A stretch of DNA of 5,015 bases. Origin: DATKMG01 sp041476565 (lineage in GTDB: Bacteria; Acidobacteriota; Terriglobia; Versatilivoradales; Versatilivoraceae). The position numbers and the translations under genes were made by a program. Each line of letters begins with the position of its first letter. Position 1 is the first letter of the stretch. The notes beneath the pieces are model-generated. The model saw only the letters and a program-made list of their open reading frames with translations, was not told the DNA's origin and made no database searches. This document shows positions 1 to 4,260 of the stretch, piece after piece. Location of the stretch: contig JBGOTQ010000475.1 in the NCBI GenBank assembly GCA_041476565.1, positions 1 through 5,015 of the forward strand, read 5' to 3'.

Positions 1-974
1 ACCAGGAACGTCAAGTTCGACCTCGACGGGCCACCGACGCCACGCGGCTCATCATGATATGGGCGGCCAGACTGTTTGATTGGAAAGAGGCTTTGATTTC
101 GGTTCGACCCGAGACCTATACGGAATGGCACCGCCGAGGGTTTAAATTGTTCTGGCGGTGGAAATCCCGGCCCATTGGTCGGCCCAGGATTCCCAAAGAC
201 CTGCGTCAACTCATTCTGACCATGGCCCGGGACAATTCGACCTGGGGGCAAGTCCGCATCGCAGCGGAGCTCCGCTTGAAGCTGGGAATTCAGGTGTCTG
301 CTCGGACTGTTCAGAAGTATCTGCTGGAGGATCCGCAGAGTGACCGACGCCAGAGGGTTCCATCCCAGCACTGGATGACCTTTGTCCGCAATCATGCCAA
401 AGCGATGGTTGCCTCGGACTTTCTGGTCTCGGTGACCGTACGCTTTCGGGTCCTCTATGTGTTTGTGATCATGGAGGTGGGCTCGCGGCGACTCGTCCAC
501 TTCAATGTGACTTCCCATCCCACGGCAGCCTGGACCCTGCAGCAGTTTCGCGAAGCCATTGATAACGACGCGAGGTACCGCTTTATGATCCACGATCGAG
601 ATAACATCTACTCTGAAGAGTTGGACCTTGCGGTGCGAGCCATGGGAGTGAGAATCCTCAAGACACCCTTCCGTTCGCCTCAGGCGAATTCCTATTGCGA
701 ACGGCTGATCGGCAGCCTACGGCGGGGTTGTCTGGATTTCCTGATCCCGCTCGGTGAGAGTCATCTCAGAAGGATAGTGAAGGGATGGCAGGTCCATTAT
801 AACCAAACACGCCCCCATTCGAGCCTGGGACCTGGGCTCCCAGAGGCGAGGCCAGGCCTTCCGGTGCCACTGCAAGAACAACGACATCGCATTCCCACGG
901 GGTTTCAAGTGAGAGCCCAGCCGATTCTCGGTGGACTTCATCACGAGTATCGGTTGGAGAAGATCGCCGCCTGA
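1..974 (+). CDS. Integrase-core (DDE) transposase, 5' end outside the window
   Basis: The product is a DDE transposase/integrase-core (rve) protein that would catalyse strand transfer of an insertion sequence. The first complete codon is at base 3. An ATG at 54 exists, but the frame is open upstream and the 17 preceding residues (RPRRATDATRLI and neighbours) align with the usual family segment before 'RPET..EWHRRGF', so the true start is off the left edge. Numbering from the ATG at 54, a helix-turn-helix-like region spans about 45-92 (GRPRIP, WGQVRIAAEL, VSARTVQKYL). The catalytic core follows with candidate residues D122 (ASDFLVS), D181 (MIHDRDN) and E216 (NSYCERLIGSLRRGCLDF), and D181 and E216 are 35 apart as expected. 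The C-terminal HYNQTRPHSSLG motif is also typical. The visible part has no frameshift and looks intact. No terminal inverted repeat can be paired because the left end is missing. The class is certain; the exact IS family (IS481/IS3-like) is not. Confidence 0.9.
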   Translation, partial: QERQVRPRRATDATRLIMIWAARLFDWKEALISVRPETYTEWHRRGFKLFWRWKSRPIGRPRIPKDLRQLILTMARDNSTWGQVRIAAELRLKLGIQVSARTVQKYLLEDPQSDRRQRVPSQHWMTFVRNHAKAMVASDFLVSVTVRFRVLYVFVIMEVGSRRLVHFNVTSHPTAAWTLQQFREAIDNDARYRFMIHDRDNIYSEELDLAVRAMGVRILKTPFRSPQANSYCERLIGSLRRGCLDFLIPLGESHLRRIVKGWQVHYNQTRPHSSLGPGLPEARPGLPVPLQEQRHRIPTGFQVRAQPILGGLHHEYRLEKIAA

Positions 975-1025
975 GGTTGGAGGGTAAGGTAATGAGACGG
1001 AGGCCATCTTTCACGAGAGCGGAGT

Positions 1026-1053
1026 GTCATCCGGAGCGGTCGGCGTCGGAATG
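1026..1053. repeat. Possible dispersed palindromic repeat unit (single copy seen)
   Basis: The segment begins TGTCATCCGGAGCG and ends GTCGGAATG. Its CAT..CCG and CGG..ATG ends can pair imperfectly, with a one-base bulge and a GC-rich centre. It resembles the TGTCATCC(T/G)GAGCG-type intergenic repeats of many soil bacteria, which yield spurious 'CHPERSE' peptides when translated. Only one copy is visible, so repetition in the genome is inferred from resemblance alone. Confidence 0.25.
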
Positions 1054-1059
1054 GATGAA

Positions 1060-1177
1060 CCAGATAGATAAGGACTCCCAGTTCACTGGAGGCTCGAGTT
1101 GGCGAATATTGATCGTAATGGCTGCCACAGTTTTATTGCACAGGACAAGGACCCTGGCCTTTTGAATCCAGATAGAT
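1060..1177. repeat. Short direct repeat pair (CCAGATAGAT)
   Basis: CCAGATAGAT occurs at 1060-1069 and again at 1168-1177, same strand. Flanking bases extend the match to TGAA-CCAGATAGAT-AAG and TGAATCCAGATAGATGAG, with one inserted base and one substitution. The copies enclose about 100 bases just beyond the transposase gene. They might mark an element end or a past duplication. Chance similarity is also possible at this length. Confidence 0.25.
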
Positions 1178-1206
1178 GAGAAAATCAGCTTAGCGAATAA
1201 CCTCTC

Positions 1207-1485
1207 TTACTTCTTATTGACCGCCTTTTTTAGCTTCATCCCGGCAGAGAACTTGGGTACCTTCTTTGCCGCGATTTTGATGGCAGCTCCTGTCTGAGGA
1301 TTACGGCCGGTTCTTGCTTTCCGGTTTCCTACCGAGAACGATCCAAAGCCAACCAGCGTTACGGTCCCGCCTTTCTTCAGGCTGGCCAGAACTCCACCCA
1401 GGACACTGGTAATTGCCATGTCGGCTTGGACCTTGCTTACTCCTGCATCTTTTGCAATCTTCTCGATCAAATCCGCTCTGTTCAT
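1207..1485 (-). CDS. hup: HU-family DNA-binding protein
   Basis: This is a small histone-like nucleoid protein that binds and bends DNA as a dimer in the cytoplasm. The 92-residue length is the normal HU size. The N-terminal helices (MNRADLIEKIAKDAGVSK, about 1-38) form the dimer core. The signature follows: VGFGSFSVGNRKARTGRNPQTG at about 45-66, with the minor-groove-intercalating proline at P63 in the NPQTG tip. The basic C-terminus (KKVPKFSAGMKLKKAVNKK) completes the fold. The start is fixed by an AAAGGAG ribosome-binding site five bases upstream. The gene is convergent with the transposase and lies downstream of, in the same direction as, an uncharacterised gene 146 bases away, but it has its own promoter. 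HU and IHF subunits share this fold; the short, unextended form favours HU. Confidence 0.97.
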   Translation of the reverse strand: MNRADLIEKIAKDAGVSKVQADMAITSVLGGVLASLKKGGTVTLVGFGSFSVGNRKARTGRNPQTGAAIKIAAKKVPKFSAGMKLKKAVNKK

Positions 1486-1490
1486 TCCCT

Positions 1491-1497
1491 CTCCTTT
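1491..1497 (-). promoter_or_regulatory. Ribosome-binding site of the HU gene
   Basis: On the minus strand the bases before the start read AAAGGAG-AGGGA-ATG. This gives a strong Shine-Dalgarno five bases from the start codon, which settles the start at 1485. Confidence 0.8.
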
Positions 1498-1540
1498 GAC
1501 CTAATGAATTGACTACAGGCTTCTGTGCTCCGATAGGTGG

Positions 1541-1582
1541 ATTGTAGAACTTTCACTAGCCAAGGCAACTTTTTTCTCTCTG
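1541..1582 (-). promoter_or_regulatory. Predicted sigma-70-type promoter of the HU gene with A-rich upstream tract
   Basis: On the minus strand a -35 box TTGCCT (1563-1568) is followed after 16 bp by a -10 box TACAAT (1541-1546), one base off consensus. Immediately upstream of the -35 lies a purine-rich run ending in AAAAAAG (about 1569-1582), which resembles an UP element and fits a highly expressed nucleoid protein. Initiation near 1534 would give a leader of about 50 bases. The elements are seen in the sequence; promoter activity is inferred. Confidence 0.6.
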
Positions 1583-1631
1583 GTCTATTCTCTCTTTATC
1601 AGCGAGCTACAAGTCACCTCCAGCCCAGTAT

Positions 1632-2114
1632 TCACTGTGCTATCTCGGCCATTGGTTTCAGAAGAAAGATTGCTTCCTGCAATCTCTGTCGGTCATCAAG
1701 ATAGTCACTACATGAAGACAGTTCACCAAGTTGGTCCACAACTTGGCCAACCTGCTGGTGAAAGCTATCTCGGGTAAGACCCGGCTTTATGTTCGAAAGG
1801 TCCCACCACACCTTGGAACCAGATCCTGGTTGCGGAGCAGGAAGACAGGTTTTTCCATTCAAGGGAACAATTTCGGTCGCCTCTGCATCACCGCGTGAGG
1901 GTCCGACCGTTCTGACCTCCGGCTCGTCGACAGACTCTTGAACTTGGGTAAGTCTTTGATCAAGCTCACCAGCTACTTCTTGAAGATGTGCGTAATGAGC
2001 GCAGGTGTCTTCATCATCAAACTCAGACTGGAAGAAGTCATTGCTCCTGGCAAATTGAATGAGCTGAAGAACCAAGTCCACTTCTTCGGTGCATAGTTGT
2101 TGACCCGTTAGCAT
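1632..2114 (-). CDS. Uncharacterised acidic helix-rich protein, 160 residues
   Basis: I do not recognise this family. The open frame extends back to an ATG at 2213, but the best start is the internal ATG at 2114 (MLTGQQL). It is preceded by an AAGAAGGGAG ribosome-binding site five bases away, and the 33 residues upstream (rich in Cys, Trp and Arg) look like untranslated sequence. The protein has three parts. Residues ~7-62 are an acidic, probably helical region (EEVDLVLQLIQFARSNDFF, then LQEVAGELDQRLTQVQESV). Residues ~63-110 are a Pro/Gly/Ser-rich linker ending in KVWWDLSNIKPG. Residues ~115-158 are a second amphipathic helical region (FHQQVGQVVDQLGELSS..., RLQEAIFLLKPMAEI). There is no signal peptide, membrane segment or metal-binding cysteine pattern, so a cytosolic, possibly oligomeric protein is likely. 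It is oriented like the HU gene and divergent from the AmrS-like remnant. That it is a real gene rests on the ribosome-binding site and protein-like composition. Confidence 0.6.
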   Translation of the reverse strand: MLTGQQLCTEEVDLVLQLIQFARSNDFFQSEFDDEDTCAHYAHLQEVAGELDQRLTQVQESVDEPEVRTVGPSRGDAEATEIVPLNGKTCLPAPQPGSGSKVWWDLSNIKPGLTRDSFHQQVGQVVDQLGELSSCSDYLDDRQRLQEAIFLLKPMAEIAQ

Positions 2115-2117
2115 ATT

Positions 2118-2130
2118 CACTCCCTTCTTA
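2118..2130 (-). promoter_or_regulatory. Ribosome-binding site supporting the 2114 start
   Basis: The minus strand reads TTAAGAAGGGAG-TGAAT-ATG. The GGAG core sits five bases before the ATG at 2114. The alternative ATG at 2213 has no comparable purine run before it, which is why the shorter protein is preferred. Confidence 0.6.
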
Positions 2131-2184
2131 AGGCCAGAACCGGCCCAAAATCCCCGCCAACATCTTGTTCTCATACAGACCCGG

Positions 2185-2197
2185 CATGGTTCCCATG
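2185..2197. repeat. Small perfect inverted repeat (CATGG / CCATG)
   Basis: CATGG at 2185-2189 and CCATG at 2193-2197 flank the three bases TTC. The repeat lies about 70 bases upstream of the start of the minus-strand 160-residue gene. Its arms are short, so it may be a protein-binding site or chance. Confidence 0.25.
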
Positions 2198-2273
2198 GCA
2201 AAGTACCTGTCACTGTTTGCTCCCCTACCCTTCACAGCGGCATGATGAGTTCGATTCCCCAACCCAGTGTCTT

Positions 2274-2293
2274 GTCAAAGAAGCTCTTTTGAC
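2274..2293. promoter_or_regulatory. Imperfect 20-bp palindrome in a divergent intergenic region, possible operator
   Basis: Six-base outer arms GTCAAA (2274-2279) and TTTGAC (2288-2293) are perfect, and the centre AAGCT..CT carries an AGCT core with two mismatched positions on each side. The left arm supplies TTGACA reading leftward (minus strand, 2278-2273). The right arm supplies TTGACT reading rightward (2289-2294). It therefore lies between two divergent genes with a -35-like hexamer in each arm. This suits a regulator site shared by both genes, but no cognate regulator is present in the window. Confidence 0.35.
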
Positions 2294-2318
2294 TTTCCAG
2301 ACGACCCCGATCTTCAAT
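2289..2318 (+). promoter_or_regulatory. Weak candidate promoter for the AmrS-like frame
   Basis: A -35-like TTGACT (2289-2294) is followed after 18 bp by a -10-like TTCAAT (2313-2318, four of six consensus bases). Transcription would start near 2325, about 55-60 bases before the ATG pair at 2380/2383. The -10 is poor, so this is tentative. Confidence 0.3.
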
Positions 2319-2379
2319 CTCGGAGAGAAAGAGTTGTTGATGCCACCAAAGTTCCGTTCCAAAATGTGCGGAGGAGAGG

Positions 2380-2712
2380 ATGATGGCCAAGCTTTTTGTT
2401 CGAGAGTCGCTTCTCCAAGACCGTGAGGGAAACAAGATCCACTGCAACGTCTGCGAGCGGCGCTGTCTCCTTGCATATAACGCAGTGCCCTGTGGTCCAC
2501 GGAGCCTTCGCGTACAGGGAAGTCAAGAAGCGAGTGTGCACGTCCTGTCATGGTCAACAGGGTTTGAATGGGGAAAATGCACTGCAGTTCCTTCGGCAAG
2601 ACCAGCGTGGCGAGATGAACCGAGGCTTTGTTTGAGTACAATCATCGTTCATTTCATGGCATCAGAACGACGCCAATCTCCCACCAAGAGCACCAAGAGG
2701 AGGGCTAGGTAG
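2380..2712 (+). pseudogene. Probable remnant of AmrS-type radical SAM protein (N-terminal fragment)
   Basis: The frame encodes 110 residues with a good ribosome-binding site (GGAGGAG just before tandem ATGs at 2380 and 2383). Residues ~9-41 read like the N-terminus of the AmmeMemoRadiSam-system radical SAM protein: ESLLQDREGNKIHCNVCERRCLL then VPCGPR. The CxxCxxxCx8CG arrangement (C22, C25, C29, C38) matches the family's CNLCxHRC...GxCGxR opening. Intact family members run well over 300 residues and continue with a PIEKKPxxHF segment and the radical SAM CxxxCxxC cluster. Neither is found in any plus-strand frame before the next gene, and the remaining 70 residues look like unselected sequence ending in a basic tail. 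The simplest reading is a gene truncated after about 40 codons that kept its translation start. A small genuine cysteine-cluster protein is the alternative. The family assignment is from memory of the motif, with no search run. Confidence 0.45.
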
Positions 2713-2740
2713 GATCACCCGGAGGACACTATCCTGGGTG
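2711..2740. terminator. Strong bulged hairpin after the AmrS-like frame, no T-tract
   Basis: CACCC (2716-2720) and AGGA (2723-2726) pair with TCCT (2732-2735) and GGGTG (2736-2740). This gives nine base pairs with a two-base GG bulge and a CACTA loop. An alternative pairing joins AGGAT (2711-2715) with ATCCT (2731-2735). It starts at the stop codon of the upstream frame, where a terminator would be expected, but no run of T follows on either strand. It may instead be an RNA-stabilising hairpin. Confidence 0.35.
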
Positions 2741-2796
2741 TGCATGGAGCATGGAATAGGAATGTCTGGAATTCTTGATAGTTGATAAGTCGTAGG

Positions 2797-2873
2797 GGGA
2801 GTCGGTTCCAATAATTCTCCGAGTTTGGGATCTCTTCGGTTTCAACAGCGACTCCCTCTGTTGAAGGAACAGA
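2797..2873. repeat. Nested inverted repeats upstream of the TIM-barrel gene promoter
   Basis: The central element is a perfect 8-bp inverted repeat, TTCAACAG (2841-2848) and CTGTTGAA (2858-2865), with a nine-base loop. Its right arm can pair instead with AACAGA (2868-2873) through TCTGTT (2857-2862). Its loop bases CGACTCCC (2849-2856) are fully complementary to GGGAGTCG (2797-2804). GTTCC (2805-2809) also matches GGAAC (2866-2870). The whole set lies just upstream of the promoter at 2891, so it is outside the expected mRNA. It could be an operator or part of the 3' end of an upstream transcript. Confidence 0.45.
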
Positions 2874-2890
2874 ACACAATAAAACATTCA

Positions 2891-2919
2891 TTGACAGGTG
2901 GGGCGGCACTATCTATAAC
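2891..2919 (+). promoter_or_regulatory. Near-consensus sigma-70-type promoter of the Tat TIM-barrel gene
   Basis: A perfect -35 box TTGACA (2891-2896), a 17-bp spacer and a -10 box TATAAC (2914-2919, five of six) form the best promoter in the window. Initiation about seven bases after the -10 would fall near 2926, directly at the Shine-Dalgarno, leaving a leader of only about 13 bases. Confidence 0.7.
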
Positions 2920-2925
2920 ACTCGC

Positions 2926-2934
2926 GGAGGTGAT
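2926..2934 (+). promoter_or_regulatory. Strong Shine-Dalgarno deciding the 2939 start
   Basis: GGAGGTGAT is an extended match to the anti-Shine-Dalgarno, eight bases from GGAGG to the ATG at 2939. It selects this ATG over the in-frame ATG at 2825, which lies upstream of the promoter and has no such site. Confidence 0.8.
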
Positions 2935-2938
2935 TACT

Positions 2939-3940
2939 ATGACCAATAGGTCTTCTTCTGATTCGAAGCTCTCCTATTCTAGCCAATCTTCCGGCGGGTC
3001 GACGCGGCGCGAGTTTCTCAAAGGTTCTGCCTTGGTTGCGGCTACCTCTCTTGGCATTCCAACAATGGGCAAGTCGGAAGAGCCCAAACTGGTTCCTACA
3101 GTCGACTTCTGTGGTCACAAGGTAACCCGGCTCGTAGCGGGGGCGAATCCTTTGTACGGCTATTCTCACTTCAACATGATCATGGACGCGACCTACCTCG
3201 AGTACTTTACCGACGAGCGAGTAGTTCAGTTCATGCTCAACTGCGAAAAAGCGGGCATCAACAGTTGGCAAGGGAATTTTGCCGAGCGCGCGAGGCGACA
3301 GTACCCCATGATTCGAGACGCTGGATGCAAGATGAACTATATCGCACTTGCCGATCCGTGGGATTTCAGTCGTGGAACAAGCACCCCTGAAGAACAGCAT
3401 GCTGCAGTCATGAAGCAGCTTTCCGTGGTGGTCGGAGCGAAACCCATCATCATCGGTCATCATGGCAACGTCACAGACAACCTGTTTCGGATTGGAAAGC
3501 TCGACCTGGTTCGGAATTTCATCGACAAAGCACACGACCTGGGCTTCCCCGCCGGTATTTCGACCCACAACCCTGCTGTCATTGTGGAGGCCGAGGAAAA
3601 AGGGTGGCCGGCGGACTTTTACCAAGCGTGCTTTTACCGCCAGTCGCGCAATGCCGAGGAGTACCAAAAGGAGATCAACGTAGTGCCAGTGGGCGAAGCC
3701 TACTTGAGCACGGATCCTGCCGCCATGTGCAAGGTGATTCGCCAGGTTTCCAAGCCTTGCTTGGGCTTCAAGATCCTGGCGGCTGGACGGAAATGTGGTT
3801 CGCCACAGGCGGTAGAAGGGGCGTTCAAGTTCGCATACGAGAACATCAAATCTACTGACGTTTTAATCGTGGGCATGTTCCCGAAGTACAAAGACCAGAT
3901 TGCGGAGAATACGGGACACACAAGGCGATTTGCGGCTTAA
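2939..3940 (+). CDS. Tat-signal TIM-barrel protein of unknown function
   Basis: This is a 333-residue protein with a twin-arginine signal: STRREFLK at 21-28 after a long Ser-rich n-region, then a hydrophobic stretch at ~29-41. No clear AxA cleavage site follows, so it may be exported folded or remain anchored. From residue ~62 the sequence shows eight plausible beta strands in TIM-barrel order: VTRLVAGANP (62-71, followed by LYGYSH), GINSWQG, MNYIALADP, PIIIGHHGN (169-177), PAGISTHNP (to 212), FYQACFY, CLGFKILAAGR (to 284) and DVLIVGMFPK near 307-316. The final 'IVGM...DQIAENTG' recalls the C-terminus of aldo/keto reductases, but I see no clear AKR Asp-Tyr-Lys-His tetrad. Strand-end residues such as N70, H174/H175, H210 and K278 could line an active site. 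Substrate is unknown; a sugar or another small carbonyl compound is a guess. The gene appears monocistronic, with its own promoter, and is convergent with the oxidoreductase gene downstream. Confidence 0.85.
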   Translation: MTNRSSSDSKLSYSSQSSGGSTRREFLKGSALVAATSLGIPTMGKSEEPKLVPTVDFCGHKVTRLVAGANPLYGYSHFNMIMDATYLEYFTDERVVQFMLNCEKAGINSWQGNFAERARRQYPMIRDAGCKMNYIALADPWDFSRGTSTPEEQHAAVMKQLSVVVGAKPIIIGHHGNVTDNLFRIGKLDLVRNFIDKAHDLGFPAGISTHNPAVIVEAEEKGWPADFYQACFYRQSRNAEEYQKEINVVPVGEAYLSTDPAAMCKVIRQVSKPCLGFKILAAGRKCGSPQAVEGAFKFAYENIKSTDVLIVGMFPKYKDQIAENTGHTRRFAA

Positions 3941-4017
3941 CAGAATTGCAGAATGGATGGGCTTCGAGCTTTGGTGGCGATCCTGTGCGGATGTAGGCGA
4001 GTACCGATCTAACCGGA

Positions 4018-4046
4018 TTCGCAGCCGCGGGCGAAGATTTTTTCGC
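4018..4046 (+). terminator. Weak intrinsic terminator candidate with overlapping alternative hairpin
   Basis: TTCGC (4018-4022) pairs with GCGAA (4031-4035) across an eight-base GC-rich loop, and a six-T run (4038-4043) follows after GA. The stem is only five base pairs. The same GCGAA can pair instead with a second TTCGC at 4042-4046, which would consume part of the T-run. It lies about 80 bases past the stop of the TIM-barrel gene. Confidence 0.35.
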
Positions 4047-4216
4047 TTAAGCACGCGGAGTTGCTAACTTAGGGCAAGGACCTCAATGCTGAAGTTGTAG
4101 CGGGAACGGAAGAAGACGTTGAGACAGGTGAGGAATCCAAGGGAAAATGGAATCGTGGGCCTGCAGGGAAGCCCATGTCGGGACAGGTTGGAGGGTTCTT
4201 GCGGTTGAACCGACTC

Positions 4217-4253
4217 TGCCCAACCCAGGTCGAGGTTCAAACTTTCTTGGGCA
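4217..4253 (-). terminator. Perfect 7-bp inverted repeat just past the oxidoreductase stop
   Basis: TGCCCAA (4217-4223) and TTGGGCA (4247-4253) are exact complements with a 23-base loop. On the minus strand the stem begins eight bases after the stop codon, the usual place for a terminator. No T-run follows and the loop is long, so termination is uncertain. Confidence 0.3.
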
Positions 4254-4260
4254 TCTTAGG

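Larger units (their letters stand above)
975..1206. other. Gene-free spacer between transposase and HU gene
   Basis: This 232-base stretch lies between the stop of the transposase and the stop of the convergent HU gene. A 62-codon plus-strand frame (977-1165) is present but has no ribosome-binding site or recognisable protein character. Its 'CHPERSASE' stretch is the kind of peptide produced when a dispersed palindromic repeat is translated. The spacer should include the right end of the insertion sequence, but no terminus can be placed. No convincing terminator with a T-tract is seen for either gene. Confidence 0.5.
3941..4260. other. Convergent intergenic region without a gene
   Basis: This 320-base stretch separates the stops of two convergent genes. 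Frames crossing it are short or antisense extensions of the flanking genes, and none has a supporting ribosome-binding site. It contains a weak terminator candidate (4018-4043), a 7-bp inverted repeat (4217-4253) and a small TGGGC/GCCCA hairpin (4156-4175). No tRNA or recognisable regulatory RNA is seen; a GGTTCAAA box at 4234-4241 lacks the pairing needed for a T-arm. Confidence 0.5.

Noticed and set aside
54..56. ATG at 54 as the true start of the transposase
   Set aside because: The frame is open to the left edge, and the upstream residues match the conserved N-terminal segment of the family.
1150..1163. AAGG...CCTTTT as a terminator between the transposase and HU genes
   Set aside because: The stem is only four base pairs and no proper T-run follows on either strand.
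977..1165. A 62-codon plus-strand frame after the transposase
   Set aside because: No ribosome-binding site, no protein-like pattern, and its CHPERS stretch is typical of a translated intergenic repeat.
2396..2635. A 79-codon frame containing CTSCH, a CxxCH haem-binding-like motif
   Set aside because: The motif is isolated, the frame overlaps the better-supported AmrS-like start, and there is no signal peptide or axial-ligand context for a cytochrome c.
2225..2641. Long minus-strand frames opposite the AmrS-like remnant
   Set aside because: No ribosome-binding site precedes their starts, and their composition does not resemble a folded protein.
2909..3667. A 252-codon minus-strand frame
   Set aside because: It is antisense to the well-supported Tat TIM-barrel gene and has no recognisable domain; its openness follows from the codon pattern of the real gene.
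4207..4253. Possible tRNA 3' half around GGTTCAAAC
   Set aside because: The five bases on either side of the TTCAAAC loop do not pair, and no acceptor, D-arm or anticodon stem can be built around it.
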